Program-made: the position numbers and the translations under genes
From: Bathymodiolus japonicus methanotrophic gill symbiont
GTDB lineage: Bacteria > Pseudomonadota > Gammaproteobacteria > Methylococcales > Methylomonadaceae
Direction: 5' to 3'
Assembly (NCBI RefSeq): GCF_019721995.1
Contig: NZ_BLYC01000026.1
Coordinates: forward strand, 1-51,822
Length of the DNA stretch: 51,822 nucleotides
The notes under the pieces: generated by a model
What the model saw: only the letters and a program-made list of their open reading frames with translations
The model's database searches: none
What the model was told of the DNA's origin: nothing
Part shown: piece after piece, positions 26,555-35,226 of the stretch
Layout: each line of letters begins with the position of its first letter
Numbering within the stretch: position 1 is the first letter of the stretch

Positions 26555-27505
26555 TTATGCTTTTGCAGCAATAGCCGCTGCCGTACTGACTACATTATTT
26601 GCCATTTTTTCAGAAGCAGCATCAATTAGTCGACCATCTAAAGCCGCAGCACCTTTACCCTGTGCTGCTGCCTCTTTTAAAGCTGCTAATATTCGTCGGG
26701 CTTTTTCTACTTCTGAAGCAGGTGGAGTAAATACTTCATTTGCCAGAGCTACTTGTGATGGATGAATCGCCCACTTACCTTCACAGCCAAGAGCTGCCGC
26801 TCTTCTTGCCGCATCTTTAAATCCTTCAGGGTCTTTAAAATCACCAAAAGGTCCATCGATGGCGCGCAATCCATAAGCACGACAGGCAACTGTCATGCGA
26901 CTAATCGCAAAATGCCATTGATCCCCTGGGTAGTCCGGATTTAAACCACCAATATTTGTAGTTCTTGCACGATTGGACGCGGCATAATCGGCAACGCCAA
27001 AATGTAATGCTTCCAGACGGCCGCCTATCGCTCCTTGCTTGGCAATATCTTCAACATTTGCCATACCTAGAGCTGTTTCTATTAAGCATTCAATGCCTAT
27101 TTTCTTAGTTAAACCCTGTTGCATTTCCAGCTGGTTAAGCATGGATTCAACCATATAAACATCGCTATACACACCCACTTTAGGGATCAGTATTGTATCT
27201 ATTTTATCACCACACTGCTCAAGCAAATCGACTATGTCACGCACCATATATTGCGTATCTAGACCATTAATGCGTATGGAAACAGTAATTCCATGTCCAG
27301 CCCAGTCCAGATCATTTATCGCCTGAATAACATTTTTACGCGCTTGCAATTTATCATCAGGTGCAACCGCATCTTCAAGATCAAGAAAAATAACATCTAC
27401 GCCACTTTTCAATGCTTTTTCAAACATTTCTGGATTTGACCCAGGAACAGCTAATTCACAACGATGTACGCGCTGCGCATTTGCTTCGTATAAGGTATGA
27501 CTCAT
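26555..27505 (-). CDS. mcl: Malyl-CoA lyase (HpcH/HpaI/CitE family)
   Basis: A 316-residue TIM-barrel lyase. RCELAVPGSNPEMFEKALKSGVDVIFLDLEDAVAPDDK carries the N-terminal and first metal-ligand blocks, ECLIETALGM the second, and ALHFGVADYAAS and the C-terminal KWAIHPSQ are family motifs. It would cleave malyl-CoA to acetyl-CoA and glyoxylate in the serine cycle. Clear ribosome binding site (AGGAAG). First gene of mcl-mtkA-mtkB. Confidence 0.92.
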   Translation of the reverse strand: MSHTLYEANAQRVHRCELAVPGSNPEMFEKALKSGVDVIFLDLEDAVAPDDKLQARKNVIQAINDLDWAGHGITVSIRINGLDTQYMVRDIVDLLEQCGDKIDTILIPKVGVYSDVYMVESMLNQLEMQQGLTKKIGIECLIETALGMANVEDIAKQGAIGGRLEALHFGVADYAASNRARTTNIGGLNPDYPGDQWHFAISRMTVACRAYGLRAIDGPFGDFKDPEGFKDAARRAAALGCEGKWAIHPSQVALANEVFTPPASEVEKARRILAALKEAAAQGKGAAALDGRLIDAASEKMANNVVSTAAAIAAKA

Positions 27506-27915
27506 TTAATAGCTTCCTACTTTTGTAAAATAATATTGTATTTAAGAGTACTTAATTTAAGTACTCTTGTAGCACCAGCCTTCCTAGCTTAAATTGAACA
27601 ACTCGTAATTTTACCGTGTAGCAACCTAATGTCAATTAATAGCCCCTGCAAATCATCACAGAAAGTGAAAGTGGCGGGCAAAAAAAATGCACTTGACTAG
27701 TTTGGTAGCCAAATGCATTAAGAACTCAACAAAATCATATGGAGGTAAGATTTAAATATTTAAGAGTTGCCGCTATTCTATCCAGATTAAAGTTATCTGA
27801 AAATGTGGCATATTGACGCGCGACAGTTTGTCGCACCCTATTGAATTAATAGGCTTATTATTTTCATCGCCCTCACACTACTGAGATTGCATATTAGTCA
27901 GCAACAACTACCCAT
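27506..27915. promoter_or_regulatory. Gene-free stretch upstream of mcl with a 25-bp palindrome
   Basis: No gene is visible in these 410 bases. At 27544-27568, 39 bases before the mcl start, there is a perfect inverted repeat with 11-base arms AAGAGTACTTA/TAAGTACTCTT around ATT. The place fits an operator or leader hairpin for mcl-mtkA-mtkB. The function is inferred from position only. Confidence 0.5.
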
Positions 27916-28119
27916 CTGAAGTTTCCCAATTATTGAGTAGCTGAAATACACAATGCTGGTGTATCGAGGTTTATTTTAGGTGGTTTTTCCATGTTTATAG
28001 CAAACCCCTACTTAATTCCCCTTAGGCAATAGCATTTGAAACGAATGAAAAGACTGTTTTTTTCATATAGTTGTAGCATAGTTTCAACTTTACCATAAAT
28101 AATTATTGGGAAACTTCAG
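27916..28119 (+). mobile_element. MITE-A copy 3 (204 bp)
   Basis: Full-length with both ends intact, but the flanks (CTACCCAT and TTTAATGG) do not match, so no target duplication remains. The right end supplies the TGA stop of the neighbouring minus-strand gene. Confidence 0.9.
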
Positions 28120-28943
28120 TTTAATGGTACCCAGCTACTGTAAAAAATATGATTCATTTTTTGCATAATGACCGCCACTAGCTTAACAAATAAATCCATC
28201 ACAAAATGGCACTTACTCGGCCTCACAATATCCACAAACAAGCAGTAGCGTGGCTCATCAGTTTCATTTAGGGATCGATGCTGCAAGGTATCATCAAAAA
28301 TAAACATCTTACTTTCGCACCAGTGATTTTCATGGTTGCGTACCTTAATATAAGTGTCCCTACTGGTAATATCATTAATATTGTAAAGCACTCTTAAAGT
28401 GGTGCGTAAAGGCCCAAAGTGCTCATCAGTCGACTCTTTCTTGTTAAACACGGATACGCCAATAGTACGAATATATTTAAAGTCTTTATGGAATCCCGGT
28501 ACATTATAGAAATTGTCAATATTGTTGCCATACCATTTAAAGAAGATCATGCTGCGTCTGATTTTTTCAGCACGACTGGCCAGCTCATCTACCACTTTTT
28601 CTTGCTTAACGATTTCCAGTAACTCATTAATCTCCGGCTGACATTCTTCCGGCAAGTCTTGTAACTGATAAATTTTCTTGTTGATATACGGTAACGTCAC
28701 GATATCCATTAAAATATTAAACGGTGACAAGGCCCAGGTTGGAACACCATTACCAAAGAAGTATCGATATAATAACCTACCATCTATATCGCTATTTCGA
28801 CTGACATCATAAGCGCCACAAAGCACATAAAATAACATTAATGCAGGTAAAAAATAGCTTAGTGAAAGCAAAAAAACAAACCAGATAACAGATTGAATTA
28901 AAAACTTCTTTCTTCTTTTTTCCTCAAATATTGCCTTATCCAT
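28116..28943 (-). CDS. Membrane-anchored aspartyl/asparaginyl beta-hydroxylase-like protein
   Basis: A 275-residue protein with one or two N-terminal membrane segments (LIQSVIWFVFLLSLSYFLPALMLFYVL split about residues 14-42) and a C-terminal domain like the aspartyl/asparaginyl beta-hydroxylase family, which includes the lipid A hydroxylase LpxO. DEHFGP, MFIFDDTLQHRSLNET and EPRYCLFVDIVRP carry the iron- and 2-oxoglutarate-binding H, H and R expected for the family. The gene diverges from the CYP51 gene. Its stop codon is within the end of MITE-A, so the C-terminus may be altered. Substrate unknown: lipid A, a protein or a lipid near the sterol pathway are all possible. Confidence 0.7.
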   Translation of the reverse strand: MDKAIFEEKRRKKFLIQSVIWFVFLLSLSYFLPALMLFYVLCGAYDVSRNSDIDGRLLYRYFFGNGVPTWALSPFNILMDIVTLPYINKKIYQLQDLPEECQPEINELLEIVKQEKVVDELASRAEKIRRSMIFFKWYGNNIDNFYNVPGFHKDFKYIRTIGVSVFNKKESTDEHFGPLRTTLRVLYNINDITSRDTYIKVRNHENHWCESKMFIFDDTLQHRSLNETDEPRYCLFVDIVRPSKCHFVMDLFVKLVAVIMQKMNHIFYSSWVPLN

Positions 28944-29169
28944 CGATTACCTCTATTAGTTAAGCCTGATGATCTTTTCAAAAATACCCTATATAGTATA
29001 AGGCTATTTTAAATATTGCCTATTTTTCTCTATAAGATTGTTTGTACATTATGCAAGCACAGCGTAAAATCAACAAGATTTATAATAAAAAATCTCATAA
29101 CGTGATGAAACGGCTTAGATCTTGATCTGCATCTTATCTGTTTCAAAATCCTGACCAGCGAAACCTTTT

Positions 29170-30792
29170 ATGACTGAACAGCAATCTTCGACTAGCAAAC
29201 AGCCCCCAAAAATGCCAGGCGCCCTACCTCTAATAGGTAATATGCTTAAATTCGGAAAAAATCCTTACGAGTATATGAACATGCTTAGAAGCAAGCTCGG
29301 GGAAATTGGGGAATTTCGCTTATTTCATCAGCAAATGATTCTACTCACGGGACCCGAGGGCAATGAAGCTTTCTTCCGCGCGCCAGATGCCCAGCTAGAC
29401 CAGAATGAAGCCTATAAGGTAATGACGCCTATTTTTGGTAAAGGCGTGGTATTTGATGCCCCGCCACATATTAAAGATCAGCAGCTAAAAATGCTGATGC
29501 CGGGATTGCGCGACAAACCCATGCGCACCTACTCAAAAATAATTGTTCAGGAAGTCGAAGAAGCTATTAAAGGCTGGGGAGAGACGGGCGAAATCGATTT
29601 ACTAGACTTTATGAAGCAATTGACCATTTATACTTCCAGTCATTGCTTACTGGGCAATGAATTCCGTTATGAGCTGAATGAAGAATTCTCCCAGCTATAT
29701 CATGACCTGGAAAAGGGCATGCACCCGATTGCATTTATTTTTCCCTACCTGCCTATCCCTATTTTACGCCGCCGCGACAAAGCACGCATTCGGCTACAGG
29801 AGCTGGTTACCGGGATTATCGAAAAACGCGCCAGAAAAACAGAAAAAAGCGATGATGCCTTCCAGATGCTGATTGATACGCGTTATGATGATGGTACTCC
29901 GCTCTCTCCGCATGAAATTACTGGCTTACTGATAGGTACGTTATTCGCTGGGCATCATACGACTGCAGGTACAGCCGCCTGGATTACTCTGGAACTGGCA
30001 CGCAACCCAAAAGAAATGGAGCGAGTACTGGAAGAATTTGACCAATTATACGGCCATGATGGTGAAGTAACATTTCAGTCTTTACGAGAAATTCCTATTT
30101 TCGAGCGCGTGATTAAAGAAGTATTGCGCCTGCACCCTCCGTTAATCATGCTAATTCGTAAAGTTGCCAAAGACCTGCACTTTAAGGACTATGTGATTAA
30201 AACAGGCAAATATGTCTGTGTTTCTCCTCGCGTGTCGCATCGTATTGCTGAAATCTTTCCTGACCCGGAAAAATTTGATCCCGACCGTTTTACCAAAGAA
30301 CGCCAGGAAGATGCACAGCCCTTTAGCTGGGTTGCTTTCGGTGGCGGTCGTCATAAATGTAGCGGCAATGCGTTTGCCATGTTACAGCTAAAAGCCATTT
30401 ATGCGATTCTTTTACGCCGCTATAACTTTGAATTAGTCGAATCGCCTGAAAGTTATCAAGATGATTATACGGAAATGGTGGCACAGCCGGGTTCACCTTG
30501 CATGGTACGCTATACCAAACGCACTAATATCCAGCAAGATAAGGCCGCCACAATAAATGAAAACAGCGCGGCCAACACTGAGAGCAAACCAAACTGCTTT
30601 AAAGTAGAGGTTGATTATGACTTATGCCAGGGACATGCTAACTGCATGGCGGAAGCACCGGAGATATTCCAGGTCGATGACAAAGGCTTATTAACGGTAT
30701 TACAAGAAGCGCCGGACAATACTCTGCTTAAAAAAGCCCAGGCCGCAGCAAAATACTGTCCCACCAGCGCAATAAAAATCAATCAGGACTAA
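29170..30792 (+). CDS. cyp51: Sterol 14-alpha-demethylase CYP51 fused to a ferredoxin domain
   Basis: A 540-residue fusion. Residues 1-450 form a P450: YKVMTPIFGKGVVFDAP (82-98) fits the CYP51 B'-helix signature, AGHHTT (260-265) the I-helix, E317-R320 the ExxR, and FGGGRHKCSG the heme loop with C397. After a linker rich in A/N/K (about 451-474), residues 475-540 form a ferredoxin with C486, C492 and C530, the pattern of a 3Fe-4S cluster. This architecture is known from Methylococcus capsulatus CYP51. It removes the 14-alpha methyl of lanosterol-type sterols using electrons through the fused domain. First gene of the sterol unit; the next gene starts 9 bases on. Confidence 0.95.
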   Translation: MTEQQSSTSKQPPKMPGALPLIGNMLKFGKNPYEYMNMLRSKLGEIGEFRLFHQQMILLTGPEGNEAFFRAPDAQLDQNEAYKVMTPIFGKGVVFDAPPHIKDQQLKMLMPGLRDKPMRTYSKIIVQEVEEAIKGWGETGEIDLLDFMKQLTIYTSSHCLLGNEFRYELNEEFSQLYHDLEKGMHPIAFIFPYLPIPILRRRDKARIRLQELVTGIIEKRARKTEKSDDAFQMLIDTRYDDGTPLSPHEITGLLIGTLFAGHHTTAGTAAWITLELARNPKEMERVLEEFDQLYGHDGEVTFQSLREIPIFERVIKEVLRLHPPLIMLIRKVAKDLHFKDYVIKTGKYVCVSPRVSHRIAEIFPDPEKFDPDRFTKERQEDAQPFSWVAFGGGRHKCSGNAFAMLQLKAIYAILLRRYNFELVESPESYQDDYTEMVAQPGSPCMVRYTKRTNIQQDKAATINENSAANTESKPNCFKVEVDYDLCQGHANCMAEAPEIFQVDDKGLLTVLQEAPDNTLLKKAQAAAKYCPTSAIKINQD

Positions 30793-30801
30793 GGAATCAA
30801 T

Positions 30802-31404
30802 ATGGCTGCATACCCAAGAGCAGAAATGGAAGAAATGGTGGAGCGCTGGCTAGAGGCTAATCGCCAGGCTGAAAAAGATGGCAACTGGCCAAAGCACCTT
30901 GGTGCCATGTATATCGATGATGCCGAATACCGCTGGAATATTGGCCCAAATGAAGAGTTTGTCGCGCGTAACCGAGAAGAAATTGAAAAGTGGGCTTTAG
31001 GCGAGCAAATGGAAGGCTTCGAAGAATGGAAGTATCCCTATCACCGTATTCTGATTGATGAAAAGCAGGGAGAGGTGATCGGGCTATGGACCCAGGTTTC
31101 TCCAGCTAAACGCGAAGACGGCACTCATTATACAGTCGAGGGTATTGGTGGCTCCTGGTTTCGTTATGGTGGTGACTACAAATGGGAATGGCAAAGAGAT
31201 TTCTTTGACTTAGGTAACACCAAGGCACTGTTTTTTGAACTGGCTGCGGCAGGCAAACTGGATCCCGCTGTTAAAGAAAAAATCGGCAAACTGGCAAAAG
31301 GCCACCCGCTTCCAGGTCATGAGAAAATACGCCCCGAAGCCAGCCTGCTGCAAAAGCTAAAGGGCTTTTTAATGATGGTACGTATCGCTATATTTAACAA
31401 GTAA
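30802..31404 (+). CDS. NTF2/SnoaL-like protein in the sterol operon, function unknown
   Basis: A 200-residue soluble protein with no signal peptide, ribosome binding site AAGGA, and only 9 bases after the CYP51 stop. Residues about 8-140 (MVERWLEANRQAEKDGNWPKH, LGAMYIDDAEYRWNIGP, YHRILIDEKQGEVIGLW, WFRYGGDYKWEWQRDFFD) read like the cone-shaped NTF2/SnoaL fold, also used by ketosteroid isomerase; this is a pattern judgement, not a search. The C-terminal 40 residues are basic with a hydrophobic end (LKGFLMMVRIAIFNK), perhaps membrane-touching. Its place between CYP51 and SdmA suggests a sterol isomerase, dehydratase or carrier. Confidence 0.7.
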   Translation: MAAYPRAEMEEMVERWLEANRQAEKDGNWPKHLGAMYIDDAEYRWNIGPNEEFVARNREEIEKWALGEQMEGFEEWKYPYHRILIDEKQGEVIGLWTQVSPAKREDGTHYTVEGIGGSWFRYGGDYKWEWQRDFFDLGNTKALFFELAAAGKLDPAVKEKIGKLAKGHPLPGHEKIRPEASLLQKLKGFLMMVRIAIFNK

Positions 31405-31463
31405 TTCTGTCGTTTTCTGCTACAATAACCACATAGATATTGCGTTATTATTTTTGGATTAAT

Positions 31464-32660
31464 ATGAATACTGAAGAACAACAACCTAAAAGTCGCCGCG
31501 AACAAGTGCGTGCAATTGGACAAAGCGGTAATTACTGGTATGCCATGGAAATGAGCTCCAAGCTTAAAAAAGGTAAATCTGTAGAAGTCATATTCTGGAA
31601 AAGTCCTATCGCCCTATATCGCGGTGAAGATGGCAAAGTCTTCGCCATAGAAAATCGCTGTCCACATCGCCAGTTACGCTTAACATCCGGCATCGTTCAG
31701 GGTAATGAAATCACCTGCCAATATCATGGCTGGACATTTAACGGCTGTGGCAAATGCACAGGTATTTCACACGAACTGGGCAAAGGCAAAGCTAAAGATA
31801 GCCTGCCTAATATCAAGGTTAATTCTTACCCCGTGCAGGAAAAATATGGCCTGATCTGGGTTTTCCCTGGCGATCCAGCACTGGCTGATAAAGTCCATAT
31901 CCCGGAAGTCCCTCAGCTTACACAGGAAAACCCATGGGAATTCGTGCCGCTAGATTTTACCTTAAAGGCGCACTTCAGCATGATTTTAGAAAATGTATGT
32001 GACTTTAACCATGCATTTTTACACCGTAAATTTAAGCCATTTACTGATCCTCACTTATTAGGCACCCGTCACGAAGGCGACATAATCTATGTAGATTATG
32101 AAACTGACATGAGCCAGAGTAGCGCGGTTAAAACAGCTGGCGAAAAGAAAGGTGAAGGCCTTGAAGACATGACCCTCTGGTATCACTACCCATATCAGGG
32201 CTCGAATACTGCGGATAAATATTTACACTGGTTATTTATGACTCCGATAGACGAAAAAACCACCCGCTGTTTTTTCGTGTTCCTACTCGGCCCACTGGAA
32301 ATTCCATTTATCAACAAACCAGTCCCCAAGTTTTTACGCAAAACAGTTATTCGCCTCGCTAATTTCTTCTATATCGTGCCACTGCTTAAAGAAGATGTGT
32401 TTATTCTTCAGGAAGAAATGCTCGGACAGGAACGTCATCCGCATATACAGCACCTTGAATTTAACCCCATCGTTGGTGGATTCCAGAAGCTAAGTATTAA
32501 AAAATGGAATGAGTATATCCATACAGAAGCCTTACGTAAACAAAAGCAGCTGGACTCAAAAGAGCGATACATATTCCCGGGTGCAGGACTGACTAAAAAA
32601 GAGCTACAGGAGTATAATCGAATGCTTGAGGAAAGCAAAGAGCTAGAAATGCAATCCTAA
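31464..32660 (+). CDS. sdmA: Rieske-type sterol C-4 oxygenase, SdmA-like
   Basis: A 398-residue Rieske non-heme iron oxygenase. The 2Fe-2S ligands are C66-x-H68 (CPHRQLRLTSG) and C85-x2-H88 (CQYHGW); the mononuclear iron site is D180-x2-H183-x3-H187 (CDFNHAFLH). Bacterial SdmA oxidises a C-4 methyl of sterols, after which SdmB acts. The assignment rests on these motifs and on neighbours CYP51 and the dehydrogenase at 33022. I chose ATG 31464; a TTG at 31440 would add eight residues. The gene follows the NTF2-like gene by 59 bp. Confidence 0.85.
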   Translation: MNTEEQQPKSRREQVRAIGQSGNYWYAMEMSSKLKKGKSVEVIFWKSPIALYRGEDGKVFAIENRCPHRQLRLTSGIVQGNEITCQYHGWTFNGCGKCTGISHELGKGKAKDSLPNIKVNSYPVQEKYGLIWVFPGDPALADKVHIPEVPQLTQENPWEFVPLDFTLKAHFSMILENVCDFNHAFLHRKFKPFTDPHLLGTRHEGDIIYVDYETDMSQSSAVKTAGEKKGEGLEDMTLWYHYPYQGSNTADKYLHWLFMTPIDEKTTRCFFVFLLGPLEIPFINKPVPKFLRKTVIRLANFFYIVPLLKEDVFILQEEMLGQERHPHIQHLEFNPIVGGFQKLSIKKWNEYIHTEALRKQKQLDSKERYIFPGAGLTKKELQEYNRMLEESKELEMQS

Positions 32661-32731
32661 CAGCACCAACGTCCCTGGATGAATTGCAAGTACTTTGAAG
32701 CTTCTAAGATTAGCAGAAAATACTCTATTAT

Positions 32732-32935
32732 CTGAAGTTTCCCAATTATTGAGTAGCTGAAATACACAATGCTGGTGTATCGAGGTTTATTTTAGGTGGT
32801 TTTGCCATGTTTATAGCAAACCCCTACTTAATTCCCCTTAGGCAATAGCATTTGAAACGAATGAAAAGACTATTTTTTTCATATAGTTGTAGCATAGTTT
32901 CAATTTTACCATAAATAATTATTGGGAAACTTCAG
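32732..32935 (+). mobile_element. MITE-A copy 4 (204 bp), between sdmA and sdmB
   Basis: Both ends intact, flanked by the 9-base direct repeat CTCTATTAT (8-9 bp target duplication). It lies in the gap between the Rieske and the dehydrogenase genes and may disturb their co-transcription. Confidence 0.9.
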
Positions 32936-33021
32936 CTCTATTATTTATCCATGATAAAAAACAGACTTCCTAACAACCGGGGATAGGCTATAACCTACCC
33001 CCCATACCCATCAACACAATA

Positions 33022-34011
33022 ATGACAACACTGGTAACGGGTGCTTCGGGGCATTTGGGTGCAAATCTGGTACGCACACTCTTAGATCGCGGTGAACAGG
33101 TTCGCGTGCTTATACGTAAAGGCAGTAATAATACTGCATTAGATGGTCTGAATGTAGAATATGCCTACGGCGACCTTCGAGATGAGCCTTCAATTATCAA
33201 TGCGGTCAAGAACTGTGATTATGTTTACCATCTGGCTGCATTTGTCAGCATTCGTGATGGCGAGCGTGATGAACTGTATGACGTCAATGTACTCGGCACT
33301 CGATACTTAATGCAGGCTTGCCGCCACGCAGATGTTAAACGCGTTGTACACTGCAGCTCATTCGGTGCAGTCGGCAATAACCCAGACGGAGCGTCCAATG
33401 AGAAATGGGCAGTGAGTCCTTATGAAATGACCACTGACTACGAAATTTCCAAGACCTTTGCCGAGCTGGAAGTCTATAAAGAAGTGGTACGCGGCTTGCA
33501 AGCAGTGATTGTTAACCCAAGTGGTATTGTTGGGCCCTGGGATTTCAAACCGTCCCTATTAGGTAAAACCATCATCGAATTTGCTCAGGGAAAGATGCGT
33601 GCATCGGTTCCTGGTGGATTTGACTTTACACCTGTTCAAGATGTCGTACAAGGACACCTTTTAGCCATGGAAAAAGGTATCATAGGCGAGCGCTATTTAT
33701 TAACTGGTGAGCAACATAGCCTGAGTGAAACACTAGGCTGGCTGGAAGAGTTTACCGGCGTAAAAAAACCTAAACTGGTAATTCCGACATTTATTATGCA
33801 AAAGATTGCCGTAGTTAAGGACTGGATTGAGCGCAAGTTTTTTCCTCATGTTTACCCACGCTTTAACTATCATTCTATTCGATTATTAAATTGCGGAAAA
33901 TATGGCACCCATACCCGTGCAATCAATGAGCTAGGCTTACAACCGACTCCCGTTAAAGAAGCCTATCGAGATTCTGTACTATGGTTTAGAGAACACGGTT
34001 ATATAGAATAA
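33022..34011 (+). CDS. sdmB: NAD(P)-dependent sterol dehydrogenase/decarboxylase, SdmB-like
   Basis: A 329-residue extended short-chain dehydrogenase. G7-x2-G10-x2-G13 (TGASGHLG) binds the cofactor, and S112/S113 with Y140-x3-K144 (YEISK) form the catalytic set of the 3-beta-hydroxysteroid dehydrogenase/epimerase group. In the sterol pathway SdmB would oxidise the 3-hydroxyl and allow loss of the C-4 carboxyl. HpnA-type hopanoid epimerases look similar; the CYP51-SdmA context favours SdmB. MITE-A lies upstream, so a separate promoter may be needed. Confidence 0.8.
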   Translation: MTTLVTGASGHLGANLVRTLLDRGEQVRVLIRKGSNNTALDGLNVEYAYGDLRDEPSIINAVKNCDYVYHLAAFVSIRDGERDELYDVNVLGTRYLMQACRHADVKRVVHCSSFGAVGNNPDGASNEKWAVSPYEMTTDYEISKTFAELEVYKEVVRGLQAVIVNPSGIVGPWDFKPSLLGKTIIEFAQGKMRASVPGGFDFTPVQDVVQGHLLAMEKGIIGERYLLTGEQHSLSETLGWLEEFTGVKKPKLVIPTFIMQKIAVVKDWIERKFFPHVYPRFNYHSIRLLNCGKYGTHTRAINELGLQPTPVKEAYRDSVLWFREHGYIE

Positions 34012-34019
34012 CAGAATAC

Positions 34020-35147
34020 TCAGGTATTGGTTTTGCTGCTATCCACCAGCCCTTGATAAAGTGATCTAGCTTTTTGAACGCTGGCATCAAAAGCATAGGT
34101 TTGCGCTTTTTCCAGATAGGCTGGCTTTGATGCTTTTAACTCAGCTTCATGCTCTATCCAGTAGTCCAGCTTACTGATCAGGTTTGCCAGATCACCCGCA
34201 GAAAACAAAAAGTCATCATTTAATGCAAACTGAGCTGAAGCACTGTGCTCGGCATCTGAAATCAAAGCTGGCAAGCCACAACCTATCGCTTCTAAAACAG
34301 CCATACCTTCTAACTCTATCTCTGAGGCATGAATAAATAAGTCAGCAGTATTAAACAGCGAAATCAACTTTTCCTGGCTGACGTATTCAAAAAAAGCAGG
34401 ATTAGGCAAAGTATTACCCAAATCGATCAACTCTGCTCGCAAAGCCCCCTGCCCCGTAACTACTAGCTGAATTTTATCTTTAAACCTGGATTGCTTAATC
34501 GCTTGCATCACTAATTCATGGCGCTTTTCCTTTGCTAGTCGACCAACCATTAAAATAACAAACTTATCCGCAAATTCGGCCTCTCTAACGCACTCTCTGG
34601 GGCGAAAATGCTCTGGCAGGCCATTAGATATAATTTCTACCGGCACCTGGATAGAAAATTTCTCCAGCATCTGTCTGCCAAAAACACTAGGTGACATCAC
34701 CAGGTCTGCCTTATTATAAAAAGTCTTTATAAAAAAACGATACAAAAAAGCATTCAGCCATTCGTAATCCAGACCTATATTCCACATCAGATTTTCCGGC
34801 TGCACATGAAAGCCAAAAACCACCGGCTTATGCATCTTGCGCGCGATCTTTAACGCCTGATAGCCGAGGAAAAACGGGAACTGTATATGCACTAAATCTG
34901 CATCTTTAATCACCGCAGCAAGTTTTTTATTATTTGGCCAGGCAAATAAAAAGTCCATTTCCTGCATCTGCTGCTTGGCAAATGGCACATAAAAAGCAGG
35001 AAAAACAACTTTATTCTTTTCCGCTTTACCGGTACTAGCAACGGTTAAATCATCTGTTTTTTTAAAGTAATCAATAAACCGCCTAGTTGAAACCACACCA
35101 CCTGATTTTTCTCCATCTACATTATCTGCAACAAAAACGATTTTCAA
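34020..35147 (-). CDS. Glycosyltransferase family 4
   Basis: A 375-residue GT-B glycosyltransferase. The N-terminal MKIVFVADNVDGEKSGGVVS is the acceptor-side glycine loop, VILMVGRLAKEKRHELVMQAI starts the donor domain, and EGMAVLEAIGCGLPALIS is the EX7E sugar-nucleotide motif. Ribosome binding site GGAGAG. It converges with sdmB and follows the RND transporter on the minus strand after 79 bp. The acceptor is unknown; a lipid or sterol glycoside is a guess from position, and a cell-envelope glycan is equally possible. Confidence 0.85.
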   Translation of the reverse strand: MKIVFVADNVDGEKSGGVVSTRRFIDYFKKTDDLTVASTGKAEKNKVVFPAFYVPFAKQQMQEMDFLFAWPNNKKLAAVIKDADLVHIQFPFFLGYQALKIARKMHKPVVFGFHVQPENLMWNIGLDYEWLNAFLYRFFIKTFYNKADLVMSPSVFGRQMLEKFSIQVPVEIISNGLPEHFRPRECVREAEFADKFVILMVGRLAKEKRHELVMQAIKQSRFKDKIQLVVTGQGALRAELIDLGNTLPNPAFFEYVSQEKLISLFNTADLFIHASEIELEGMAVLEAIGCGLPALISDAEHSASAQFALNDDFLFSAGDLANLISKLDYWIEHEAELKASKPAYLEKAQTYAFDASVQKARSLYQGLVDSSKTNT

Positions 35148-35226
35148 CTGATTCTCTCCAGGCAGATAATATTAACAGGGTGCTGATAGGGGTTATTTTT
35201 ACTCATAAGACTTACTCTCAATGCCG

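Noticed and set aside
27571-27915. Possible small gene upstream of mcl
   Set aside because: No frame with a start, ribosome binding site and protein-like composition.
33022-34011. Hopanoid epimerase HpnA
   Set aside because: The fold is shared, but the context is CYP51 and a Rieske oxygenase with no hopanoid genes in the window.
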